From Cellvibrio sp. (GTDB lineage Bacteria; Pseudomonadota; Gammaproteobacteria; Pseudomonadales; Cellvibrionaceae): a DNA stretch of 5,704 nucleotides. Positions 1 through 5,704 of this stretch are shown piece after piece; the stretch's first letter is position 1; every line of letters begins with the position of its first letter. The notes below the pieces were generated by a model. That model did no database searches. It was not told the DNA's origin and saw only the letters and a list, made by a program, of their open reading frames with translations. The translations under genes were made by a program, and so were the position numbers. The DNA is taken from contig JAJQJO010000393.1 of assembly GCA_021323495.1 (NCBI GenBank), forward strand, positions 1 to 5,704, read 5' to 3'.

Positions 1-2
1 AG

Positions 3-74
3 GGTTGTGCGTTGACTCCAGGGATTGAGATTCCCACACTGGTAGACCCCATTCTTGGGGGGTTGGGACGGTAA
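3..74 (+). CDS. possible C-terminal tail of an upstream gene (partial)
   Basis: One forward frame is open from the left edge to a TAA at 72-74 and would encode 23 residues ending IPTLVDPILGGLGR. The other two forward frames stop early (TGA at 13-15 and at 26-28). The stop lies 16 bases before the ATG of the HipA-like gene, a spacing typical of genes in one operon, so an upstream operon partner may end here. Twenty-three codons are too few to name a family, and an open frame of this length can occur by chance. The alternative is a plain leader region for the next gene. Confidence 0.25.
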   Translation, partial: GCALTPGIEIPTLVDPILGGLGR

Positions 75-90
75 TAGTTACAGGAACTGT

Positions 91-903
91 ATGTCTATAA
101 ATAATCCCCGCATAGAGATAGCTACGGCTTACCCAAATCTGGAAGAGATATCCGTGGGTAAGGGGAAAGGCATGACATTGCGAGGGGATATCCAAACAGA
201 CCAGGGAGTAAAACTTGCATTTGTAAAGTTGTTGAGCCTGGAAGGGATTGCCAGAGAAGCTATTTGCTCGGTTTTAGCAAGAAAGCTGCAGCTTCCGGTT
301 CGTCAGGGGTATTACGTCAGCCTGCTGAGTACCCAATTTCATGGCAAGGCAGGGAATATAGAGAGTTTGGCTTTTGGCACCCTGCATGATTTTACTCGCC
401 TGTTCAGGCTTAAAGAGTTGTCTGGTTTTGAGGCTGAATTACTTAAGTGGCCTGATTTGTTGAATAGCGCCGTGTTTGATGAGTGGATTGCCAATGGCGA
501 TCGATTACCTAATAACATGGCCTTTGAGAGAGGCGGTGTGTTTTGGTTATTCGACCATGATGAAGCTTTCCCGGGGCATGTGAGCGCAGGAACACCTGTT
601 AATAGCCAATTACTCGCTTTGTTGGCTAAAGAAAAAGCAGAATTTGAGTTGTACCAAATTCGTAACAAAGCCTTGGACATTGTGAAAAGTTACGAGCAAG
701 TTAATTGGGACGAAATTCATACTTGGGTTCGCGCAACCGAGTTTAAATACCTTGAACAATATTTTGTGAAGCAGATAAAGTTTTTAAGAGCGCGTATTCC
801 TGAGATGCGAAATATACTGACGCAGGATCTTGGTATAAAGCAGACCGAGCTTTTGTTTTCCGATTCCCAAAAACACCCAAAGAATCAAAACCATGAAAAT
901 TGA
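91..903 (+). CDS. HipA-like kinase-fold protein (HipA_2 type)
   Basis: Predicted cytosolic 270-residue protein of the HipA_2 branch of HipA-like kinases; the natural substrate is not known to me. Visible motifs follow that family. A candidate ATP-binding lysine is K46 in LAFVKLL, followed by a helix with E56 and the segment LARKLQLPV. The catalytic loop NGDRLPNN is at 135-142, with D137 as presumed catalytic base and N142 as metal ligand. FDHDEAF at 154-160 places D155 in the DFG-like position. All key residues seem present, so an active kinase is plausible. The frame continues upstream to a TTG at 55, but ATG 91 is preferred because AGGA lies five bases before it. The 3' end overlaps the next gene by 11 bases, suggesting coupled translation. 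It lacks the N-terminal subdomain of classical HipA toxins, and no HipB-like regulator gene lies beside it, so calling it a toxin would be unsupported. Confidence 0.75.
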   Translation: MSINNPRIEIATAYPNLEEISVGKGKGMTLRGDIQTDQGVKLAFVKLLSLEGIAREAICSVLARKLQLPVRQGYYVSLLSTQFHGKAGNIESLAFGTLHDFTRLFRLKELSGFEAELLKWPDLLNSAVFDEWIANGDRLPNNMAFERGGVFWLFDHDEAFPGHVSAGTPVNSQLLALLAKEKAEFELYQIRNKALDIVKSYEQVNWDEIHTWVRATEFKYLEQYFVKQIKFLRARIPEMRNILTQDLGIKQTELLFSDSQKHPKNQNHEN

Positions 904-1750
904 TTTTCCTACATTGCCAGAGTATGAGTTTAGTTGGCGCAGCCTTCAGGTTGAACCTATTCCTCTGTCGGGTGAGCGCATTACCTTGGGTGCTGTTATA
1001 AAGGGCGGCGATCAAGCATTAATTGCGGCCAAACTCATCCATGCAGAAAAATTGAAAAAAATGTATGGCGATCAATTTGGTACGGGCATAGCGGATGCCT
1101 TGAATGCCTGCATTAAATCGGCTGAAAATTTTTACAGTAATAAACCCTTATCTATGGACTGGGAGCCGCCTTTGGAGGGCTTCTATCTTGGCAAGATCAA
1201 TTCTTCACTGGCTGAGAATATTGAGGAAGGATTGTTAAGGGCGGCGATGTATTGCTCAGCATTTAGTTTTACCTCTGAAACTTCCAAAGCACCATCCCAT
1301 AAAAAACCAGAGCTTTCCGCACCGGAATCCTGGAGAAAAAATATATATGAGGTTGTGACAAGGCAAAGATCTGATTTTGTCGGCTTTTTTGATCGCTCAA
1401 TCGCAATTAGAGGATCGGGGGTTCCTATTGCCTTCGGCTTTTTGTCAGACAGCTATGCAGCGCAGTTTGATGCTGTTCCTGATTCCAGCAGGATTCAACA
1501 AGCTTTGGTAAGAGCACAAAGTAAATTATGGCAATTAGATAGGCTGAGGGATGAAGCCACTTTATTTAAGCCCGAGCTATGCGAACTACTAATACAAATT
1601 CCATCGCAGCAGTTGAGCAGCTCTGAAGGTCGAGCATTCAGAGATTTTGTTGAGGAGTTGCGATACGAAGCATCACGAAGAGAGTTGAAAGTTTTTGCTT
1701 CGGAATCTCCGGTTGATGCAGCGAATCATGTAATTGCCAGAGCTGCCTAA
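893..1750 (+). CDS. DUF3037-like partner protein of the HipA-like kinase
   Basis: Predicted cytosolic 285-residue protein with no signal peptide or membrane helix. The N-terminus reads YEFSWRSLQVEPIPLSGERI followed by TLGAVI. This resembles the start of DUF3037 proteins, in which a strand is followed by an RGE-(x)-NVG-type motif and a hydrophobic strand; the assignment comes from pattern memory and is tentative. Roughly residues 130-147 form a Lys/Pro/Ser-rich linker that separates an N-terminal from a C-terminal half. The second half contains a hydrophobic core around PIAFGFLSDSY and ends in charged helices. ATG 893 lies inside the last codons of the kinase gene in another frame, with only a weak purine-rich ribosome site, consistent with translational coupling. 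DUF3037 and HipA_2 genes are known to occur side by side, which supports the call. The present protein is about twice the length of a short DUF3037 protein, so the C-terminal half may be a separate domain of unknown role. Confidence 0.5.
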   Translation: MKIDFPTLPEYEFSWRSLQVEPIPLSGERITLGAVIKGGDQALIAAKLIHAEKLKKMYGDQFGTGIADALNACIKSAENFYSNKPLSMDWEPPLEGFYLGKINSSLAENIEEGLLRAAMYCSAFSFTSETSKAPSHKKPELSAPESWRKNIYEVVTRQRSDFVGFFDRSIAIRGSGVPIAFGFLSDSYAAQFDAVPDSSRIQQALVRAQSKLWQLDRLRDEATLFKPELCELLIQIPSQQLSSSEGRAFRDFVEELRYEASRRELKVFASESPVDAANHVIARAA

Positions 1751-1842
1751 TCATATATCCGTTGTTGGTGTTTTATTCCAATCTATATCACTGCTTCACA
1801 TATCCTCTCGAATTCTTACTGATCAATTTTCTGTCTATTAAT

Positions 1843-1875
1843 AGCCATGTCTCCAAGTGGGACATGGCTTATTTC
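1843..1875 (+). terminator. rho-independent terminator of the HipA-like operon
   Basis: Perfect 9-bp arms AGCCATGTC (1843-1851) and GACATGGCT (1861-1869) enclose a 9-base loop. The stem can extend outward by AATA/TATT pairing with one bulged T, and a T-rich stretch (TTATTTCT) follows. It lies 92 bases after the stop codon of the second gene and before the next gene's leader, as expected for the operon end. Confidence 0.75.
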
Positions 1876-2057
1876 TCATCGTTATTAATTCTTATTTCTC
1901 ACTTATGACCTTATTTCCGGCCTAAAAGTGTGAAATAAACCCTATCCTCGCGGTAAATTTGTAAGCCAATTACCACTATTTTCGGAATGCGAAATGATGG
2001 TTAACTGGACCTGTATCGCATTATTAAATTTCCAATACGGACAGGAGTAAAAACCAC
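1876..2057 (+). promoter_or_regulatory. leader region of the dinD-like relic, weak promoter candidate
   Basis: This non-coding stretch holds a weak candidate promoter: TTAACT at 2001-2006 and TTAAAT at 2024-2029, separated by 17 bases, each matching four of six consensus positions. An AGGAG at 2043-2047 sits ten bases before ATG 2058. A bulged stem (GGTAA at 1952-1956 against TTACC at 1970-1974) is of doubtful meaning. No good SOS box (CTGT-N8-ACAG) was seen; the closest string starts CTGT at 2011 but ends ATTA. Confidence 0.3.
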
Positions 2058-2638
2058 ATGGACTACACGCAGGTAAAAAATATGCAATCGCGATTCGATA
2101 ATTTGGTACGGCGGGTACCAGGGGAAAACATTGAATTCTGGTTTGCGCGAGATTTACAGGAGTTATTGGGATACGACAGTTGGACAAATTTTTCTATCGC
2201 CATGCGGTGCGCGTTTAACGCATACGACTTGATCGATTATAAGCCAACAGATCATTGTCGCAGCGTCACGAGAGAGGCCATATTGGATGGCGATGTGGAG
2301 TGTGATATTGAGGATTTTATGCTAACTCGCTATGCCTGTTATCTAATTGCCTGGAATAGTGACGCACGCAAAATGACGATTTTAATGACCGTATGCGTTT
2401 GCAGGCACTGATAGATGCCCGTGCAGGTTTGCGTGAATCGGGGGAGTTTTTAACCAACAATTATGAACGGGGTGTGGATGATGAAGGTTTTGCACGGCTG
2501 CGCTCACTTGAAGATTCGACAATGAGTGAGGTGCAGGGCCAGTGCAAAATTCAGCCGGAAAACCTTGTTGATATTAAAAGTCTGGCGCGCCGGTTGAAAG
2601 GCGAGCTGCGCGAGCTGGTGAAGAATTTTCTTACTTAA
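2058..2638 (+). pseudogene. dinD: degenerate dinD-like gene (BRO-N type domain, frameshifted and internally deleted)
   Basis: DinD proteins are damage-inducible factors; the E. coli protein is reported to inhibit RecA filaments. The first 105 or so codons are recognisable: EFWFARDLQELLGY, a variable loop, then the DinD hallmark LTRYACYLIAWNSDARK. After that lysine (about 2373) homology continues in another frame from about 2381, as FNDRMRLQALIDARAGLRES through YERGVDDEGFARLRSL. Compared from memory with DinD, roughly 25 residues are missing at the junction. A further 70-80 are missing between RSLED and the C-terminal IQPENLVDIKSLARRLKGEL. The original frame ends at TGA 2409-2411 and the second at TAA 2636-2638. 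About 190 residues' worth of homology remains against about 275 in the family. The promoter-proximal half with its AGGAG could still yield a 117-residue fragment. A sequencing error could explain the frameshift, but not the second gap. Confidence 0.75.
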
Positions 2639-2712
2639 CGGGACATCTTATGTAAGTGGCCATACATCCTTATACCAACTCGTATCAACGTATTTTGAAT
2701 ACAGACCTCTTT

Positions 2713-3249
2713 TTAAAAACTGGAACCTGGTTGTTGAAGGAATTCAATTTCTTCCTGCGTCGATTCCCTTCCAAGAATTTTATTGCGATGCGGATAGCGG
2801 CCAAAACGATTGATGATGGTTTGGTGCTGGAGCTCAAAATCCAGATTGTCTTCCAGGCCCGGTAAGCCATATAACATCACCGCCACTTTGTGGATTTCTG
2901 CCGATTCGCTGTGCATAAACGGCAGGTAGAGAAAACTCCGCTCGGTGGGGGACAAGGCTTTATCGGCGGCTACTGCCAGCGCCTCCTGCGCGAGCGCTAA
3001 TGCCAGGGGATCATTGGCGAAGGCTTGGGGGGTGTCCCGGAAAATATTGCGCGAGAATTGGTCGAGAATAATAATTTCTGCCAGCCGCCCTTTCGCGGCC
3101 ATGCGCCAATCAAATAATTCGCAGCGCGCTGCTCTGGTATGGATGGCAGAGAAGCGGCGTTTGATCTCCTCATCCAGCTTTTCATCTTTTGCCCACCATT
3201 GCTCGGGGCGTAGTTCGGTAAACCAGAAGTTGAGAATGTCTTCGTACAT
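2713..3249 (-). CDS. DUF924 family protein
   Basis: Intact 178-residue member of DUF924, a helical, TPR-like family of about 180-200 residues whose biochemical role is not established. Diagnostic motifs appear in the usual order: ILNFWF near the N-terminus, LDQFSRNIFR at 62-71 followed by TPQAFANDPLAL, FLYLPFMHSE at 106-115, and RFGRYPHRN at 148-156. The family-typical ending FLQQPGSSF closes the protein. There is no signal peptide or membrane helix, so it should be cytosolic. ATG 3249 is chosen over a TTG five codons upstream because GAGGGA lies about eight bases before the ATG. It is transcribed alone, convergent with the dinD-like relic (74-bp gap holding no clear terminator) and divergent from the DUF2975 gene. 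A leader of about 90 bases is implied by the perfect -10 hexamer on this strand at 3347-3352. Confidence 0.9.
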   Translation of the reverse strand: MYEDILNFWFTELRPEQWWAKDEKLDEEIKRRFSAIHTRAARCELFDWRMAAKGRLAEIIILDQFSRNIFRDTPQAFANDPLALALAQEALAVAADKALSPTERSFLYLPFMHSESAEIHKVAVMLYGLPGLEDNLDFELQHQTIINRFGRYPHRNKILGRESTQEEIEFLQQPGSSF

Positions 3250-3346
3250 GGCTGTGTCCCTCAAGAAAATGGCGGATTGCCCCTGAGTGTAGCCGGTGGT
3301 TGGTGGGATGGCTCTTGTATCAAGCTGCGCAATCAGGTCTAAAAAT

Positions 3347-3375
3347 ATTATAGTTCGGTATTTATTTATCGTTTA
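3347..3375 (-). promoter_or_regulatory. candidate promoter of the DUF924 gene
   Basis: On the - strand a perfect TATAAT occupies 3352-3347. A poor -35 (TAAACG, 3375-3370) lies 17 bases upstream, inside the large inverted repeat. The -10 match is strong but the -35 match is only three of six. The position fits a leader of about 90 bases to the DUF924 start. Confidence 0.4.
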
Positions 3376-3389
3376 TCGATAAATAAATA
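3359..3389. repeat. perfect 13-bp inverted repeat, candidate operator between divergent genes
   Basis: The arms TATTTATTTATCG (3359-3371) and CGATAAATAAATA (3377-3389) are exact reverse complements around the spacer TTTAT. Nested in it are a 12-bp perfect palindrome TTTATCGATAAA (3372-3383) and a tandem direct repeat TTTATCG (3365-3371, 3372-3378). It directly abuts the candidate -35 of the DUF2975 gene and overlaps the -35 position of the divergent DUF924 promoter. It has no GC-rich stem or T-tract, so it is not a terminator. A dimeric regulator site is the natural reading. The Cro/C1-type protein at 4004-4234 is the closest candidate binder, which is inference. Confidence 0.6.
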
Positions 3390-3417
3390 TTGCTAAATAG
3401 GGTTTTGTTGGTATTCT
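3390..3417 (+). promoter_or_regulatory. candidate promoter of the DUF2975/regulator operon
   Basis: TTGCTA at 3390-3395 and TATTCT at 3412-3417 are separated by 16 bases; each matches four of six consensus positions. Transcription would begin near 3424, giving a leader of about 27 bases that carries GGGAG at 3441-3445. The -35 begins at the base following the inverted repeat, so an occupied repeat would probably hinder RNA polymerase. Confidence 0.4.
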
Positions 3418-3451
3418 TTAGTCTCCAACCAAAATTACCAGGGAGTTTGAT

Positions 3452-3994
3452 ATGAATGTTCAGCAGCACGAGCGGATTGCTCGCATTAAACAGTTCAGCC
3501 GCTATTTGTATTTGGGCCTGACCGGGATGCGTTATTTGTTATGGGTGATGTGGCCGCTAATGGCAATTTTTATTTTGGCGAGTAACCGGGGGACGTTTAC
3601 TTTTTTTGATGGTGCTCCCCTCGCGGCGGCGGATGTGAGTTTGTTGCCGCGTATCGGGATGACGGTTTTTCTATCGGTTTTTTTATTTCTCGCATTGCAG
3701 CTGATTTCTCATTTTCGCGAGCTGATTCGGCATTTTTCCAATGGCGATATTTTTAATAAAAAAGCGATAGATCATGCGCGAAAAGCGCTGTGGAATGGAT
3801 TGCTGATTTATGGATTTTATGTGACTAGCCTGATTGTGAATTGGTTTTACATCACCACCAAAAGTTCGCCGGTTGATATTCCAGTCAATCTCGATTTTAT
3901 TGCGGCGCTGATGTTTTTTGGTTTGATGTATGTGTTGCTCTGGGCGCTGGAAATTGGCTGCGACCTTAATGAAGAATCTGAACTCACGATATAG
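3452..3994 (+). CDS. DUF2975 family inner-membrane protein
   Basis: A 180-residue protein with the DUF2975 layout. A basic cytosolic N-terminus precedes four predicted membrane helices, at about 26-43, 69-87, 114-133 and 148-168. Between helices 2 and 3 is the family's characteristic stretch, here HFSNGDIFNKKAIDHARKAL (94-113), comparable to the usual GEIF/GDIF plus N.-.L/A-rich helix. The C-terminus after helix 4 ends EESELTI, again typical. The biochemical function is unknown. In many bacteria the gene precedes a small YozG-type HTH regulator, as it does here, so a role in signal sensing or in controlling that regulator is a reasonable inference. ATG 3452 has GGGAG six bases upstream. Only nine bases separate its TAG from the regulator's ATG, and the regulator's GGAGGT follows the stop immediately. 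Confidence 0.85.
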   Translation: MNVQQHERIARIKQFSRYLYLGLTGMRYLLWVMWPLMAIFILASNRGTFTFFDGAPLAAADVSLLPRIGMTVFLSVFLFLALQLISHFRELIRHFSNGDIFNKKAIDHARKALWNGLLIYGFYVTSLIVNWFYITTKSSPVDIPVNLDFIAALMFFGLMYVLLWALEIGCDLNEESELTI

Positions 3995-4003
3995 GGAGGT
4001 GGT

Positions 4004-4234
4004 ATGCCAATTATTGTGAATCTGGATGTGGTACTCGCGCAGCGAAAAATGCGGCTGAATACGCTGGCGGAATTAGTGGACATCACCCCGCAAAATCTCT
4101 CGGTGCTCAAGACTGGCAAAGCCAAGGCGATTCGTTTTGATACGCTGGAAAAAATTTGTGCGGTGTTGGAATGCCAGCCGGGGGACATACTGGCCTTTAG
4201 TAAAGAAGTTGACGAGCTAATTACACCCGCCTGA
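4004..4234 (+). CDS. Cro/C1-type HTH regulator, YozG-like
   Basis: A 76-residue DNA-binding protein of the small YozG-like XRE group (HTH_26 type), essentially one helix-turn-helix domain. Helix 2 corresponds to about NTLAELVDI (19-27) and the recognition helix to TPQNLSVLKTGK (27-38). The family-defining second half, FDTLEKICAVLECQPGDIL, occupies 45-63. Such proteins probably bind DNA as dimers. A strong GGAGGT at 3995-4000 lies three bases before ATG 4004, directly after the stop of the DUF2975 gene, so the two are co-transcribed and probably co-translated. The inverted repeat upstream of the operon is a plausible target, which would make the pair autoregulated; the sequence alone cannot show this. 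The last 14 bases overlap the end of the gene on the opposite strand. Confidence 0.88.
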   Translation: MPIIVNLDVVLAQRKMRLNTLAELVDITPQNLSVLKTGKAKAIRFDTLEKICAVLECQPGDILAFSKEVDELITPA

Positions 4235-5123
4235 TCGAATCCAGAATTTTTATATTTCGCTCTTGTATCCACGCATGATGCACAAGGGGTGACATCAGGT
4301 TTGCCACTAATAAACTTGATTCATCCCAGGCCCTGAATTCAGTCGTGGTGAACTCCGGGATATAGCAGTGGTTTGAGGTGGGGTGATAGGTTGCGCGATA
4401 GCCACTGGTATTGACGTAGGCGGGTGGGGCGATGATGTTTGCATCTTCCACTTTGGTTTCCATATTGAAGATCGGCATTTCTTTTATTTCATCAGCAGTC
4501 AGGTCCCGTGCAAACCACAGGCGCAGTGTGGAAATAAATTTCTCTTCGTTCAAATGCAGGCCAGCCAGGTGCGGTGAGGTAAAGACATGGATATGGTTAT
4601 CTTTTTTTATCACCCAGTCCGTGGGGATATCGATCAGGAAGTCATCTATCTGAATCGTGTTGAGCGGTGCTGCGTAGCTGCTGCGCAATTCGGTCAACGC
4701 AGTTAACGCGGTGTCGATTGCTTTGTTGATATCACTGTCATTGGCAATGCGTTGCTGTTGCCGTAGTAGCGCAAATACTGAATCATCAAGACACCCATGG
4801 AAAAAGAAAAAACGGATTGAATCGTAGCGAATCCATTTGAGCGGATCGCCGAGATTTTTTTGCACCAGCGGCACTGTTTTTTCATACCAGCAATAGGGGA
4901 GAAAACAAAACGCGAGGCTGCCGAGGCGGCGCAGGTGGGGAAGCGGATGATCGATTAGCGCGTGCAGCTGGGCGAGGTCCGTTTCGGTTTTACAACTGGC
5001 CCCCAGAAAACGTGCCGTTGCCAATTGCCGGGCGAAATCGATGACCGGATCAGCGCAGGTTTCCAATGCATAAGTGGCGATGCTATCAATCACCAGGGAA
5101 TCGAGGTTGTCTGACACTATCAT
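4221..5123 (-). CDS. uncharacterised protein with HEAT-like N-terminal helices
   Basis: I do not recognise this 300-residue protein as a named family. Residues about 50-150 look like short helical HEAT-type repeats: LHALIDHPLPHLRRLGSLAF (53-72) and NLGDPLKWIRYDSIRFFFFH (90-109) share a D/H-P-x-x-x-x-R pattern, and a third helix pair around 130-148 may follow. From about 157 a different, strand-rich part begins with IQIDDFLIDIPTDWVI; the short 'IP..W' opening recalls PsbP/Mog1-like (DUF1795-type) folds, but this is weak. No signal peptide or membrane helix is seen, so it is probably cytosolic. ATG 5123 is preferred: it lies eight bases after the upstream stop, with a GAAG/AGGG purine stretch before it. 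An upstream TTG at 5165 would instead overlap the preceding gene by 34 bases. It is probably co-transcribed with the 176-residue protein. HEAT-like scaffolds usually mediate protein contacts; a specific role is not assignable. Confidence 0.7.
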   Translation of the reverse strand: MIVSDNLDSLVIDSIATYALETCADPVIDFARQLATARFLGASCKTETDLAQLHALIDHPLPHLRRLGSLAFCFLPYCWYEKTVPLVQKNLGDPLKWIRYDSIRFFFFHGCLDDSVFALLRQQQRIANDSDINKAIDTALTALTELRSSYAAPLNTIQIDDFLIDIPTDWVIKKDNHIHVFTSPHLAGLHLNEEKFISTLRLWFARDLTADEIKEMPIFNMETKVEDANIIAPPAYVNTSGYRATYHPTSNHCYIPEFTTTEFRAWDESSLLVANLMSPLVHHAWIQERNIKILDSIRRV

Positions 5124-5131
5124 GCCCTGCT

Positions 5132-5662
5132 TCAGGTGTTGTTGGTTGTTGATCCAGCGAGCCAATTAAAAAAATCGGAATGATGTGCAATGGCCGCCTG
5201 GGGAATATTACCCAGCGTTAGTTGCAATTGGTAAAACGATTTTATCGCCCGGTTATTGTCGACTGCGGTTGGTGTTGATGTTGGTGCGCAGAGCAGGTCG
5301 ATGGGATTGCAATCGAGGATTTGTAATTCACTCGCGGTAAGCGGCCGTACACCTTTGCGCGTTGCCGGTATCAATTCGGATTGCAGTAACACCAGTTCCT
5401 CGATTGTATCGCCACGGGTAATAATTTTTGCCCAGGGGTGGGCAATCATATTACCGGCGGTTGGTTGGTGCAGATCGAGCGCGTGGGCGTAAACATAAAA
5501 CGCGAGGCGCGCTTCACGCAGCGGCCAACAAACCGGCAAAGGATCGCTAAGGCAATATTGCCAGGCCAGCCCACTACCCTCCGGTTGTTTTAGTTGCGGC
5601 CAATGCTGCGCTACCAATGCTGTGATTCGGGACGCGAGTTGTGCTGAAGAAAGGTTATTCAT
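5132..5662 (-). CDS. uncharacterised 176-residue protein
   Basis: Not recognised as a known family. It is a soluble protein without signal peptide or membrane helix, with several tryptophans and a helical look. The most distinctive segment is LREARLAFYVYAHALDLHQP (48-67), followed by HPWAKI and then RGDTIEELVLLQSEL with GVRPLTASELQIL. ATG 5662 is chosen because AGGG lies eight bases upstream. The frame remains open past it to the right edge, however, with a TTG at 5701, so an earlier start or a longer protein cannot be excluded. Eight bases separate its TGA from the ATG of the 300-residue protein, which makes an operon and a functional link likely. Codon and base composition match its downstream partner rather than the left part of the window. 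Confidence 0.65.
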   Translation of the reverse strand: MNNLSSAQLASRITALVAQHWPQLKQPEGSGLAWQYCLSDPLPVCWPLREARLAFYVYAHALDLHQPTAGNMIAHPWAKIITRGDTIEELVLLQSELIPATRKGVRPLTASELQILDCNPIDLLCAPTSTPTAVDNNRAIKSFYQLQLTLGNIPQAAIAHHSDFFNWLAGSTTNNT

Positions 5663-5704
5663 CTGGGAGGCCCTGAAAAATCCGTCAGCGGTGTGCTGCA
5701 AATC

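Noticed and set aside
15..62. Two small hairpins (GGGA/TCCC near 21-35 and CCCCA/TGGGG at 47-60), the first looking like a tRNA T-arm
   Set aside because: The loop lacks the TTC and A58 positions of a T-loop, no acceptor or anticodon arm can be built, and the second stem is only five pairs with no T-tract.
55..90. TTG start at 55 adding 12 residues to the HipA-like protein
   Set aside because: ATG 91 has AGGA at a good distance, and the extra residues (GGWDGNSYRNC) resemble translated leader, not family sequence.
339..680. Open frame of 113 codons on the - strand
   Set aside because: It lies wholly inside the kinase gene, has no family signature and no ribosome site; it is a shadow frame.
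2011..2026. Possible SOS (LexA) box before the dinD-like relic
   Set aside because: CTGT is followed eight bases later by ATTA instead of ACAG; two of the four positions in the second half-site are wrong.
2690..2702. GTATT-TTG-AATAC hairpin in the gap between the dinD-like relic and DUF924
   Set aside because: A five-pair AT-rich stem without a T-tract on either strand is too weak to be called a terminator.
2656..2865. Short + strand open frame after the dinD-like relic
   Set aside because: Most of it is antisense to the C-terminus of the DUF924 gene, which has clear family motifs.
3847..4272. 141-codon - strand open frame across the DUF2975 and HTH genes
   Set aside because: It is antisense to two well-supported genes and its serine-rich translation matches no family.
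5124..5165. TTG start at 5165 for the HEAT-like protein, overlapping the preceding gene
   Set aside because: The added residues are the preceding gene's codons read in another frame, and ATG 5123 lies eight bases after that gene's stop; still possible, but less likely.

Overview
The window reads as chromosomal DNA of a Gram-negative bacterium, most likely a gammaproteobacterium. This rests on a DinD-type relic, a DUF924 protein, a DUF2975/YozG-type pair, moderate G+C and ordinary AGGAG-type ribosome binding sites. A Cellvibrio-like host is a guess from overall gene flavour, not something the sequence proves. There are seven apparently intact genes, one decayed gene and possibly the tail of an eighth gene at the left edge. 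I found no tRNA, rRNA, CRISPR array, transposase or IS end.

Left region (1-1880, + strand): a two-gene operon. The first gene encodes a HipA-like (HipA_2 type) kinase-fold protein with a recognisable catalytic loop and metal-binding motif. Its last 11 bases overlap the start of a second gene, whose N-terminus resembles DUF3037 proteins, known partners of HipA_2 kinases. A hairpin terminator with 9-bp perfect arms closes the operon. The cellular role of such pairs is not settled, and this is the best candidate here for a little-described system.

Middle (1881-3451): a non-coding leader precedes a broken dinD-like gene (2058-2638), with a frameshift and at least two apparent internal deletions. 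Facing it on the - strand is an intact DUF924 gene (2713-3249). Between DUF924 and the divergent DUF2975 gene is a 202-bp intergenic region. It holds a perfect 13-bp inverted repeat flanked on both sides by candidate promoters, which looks like a shared operator.

Right region (3452-5704): a DUF2975 four-helix membrane protein and a small Cro/C1-type regulator (YozG-like) form a tight operon. The regulator could act at the upstream palindrome. Its 3' end overlaps by 14 bp the 3' end of a - strand gene pair, a 176-aa protein followed by a 300-aa protein with HEAT-like helices and a separate C-terminal domain. I recognise neither as a named family. Their operon may extend past the right edge.
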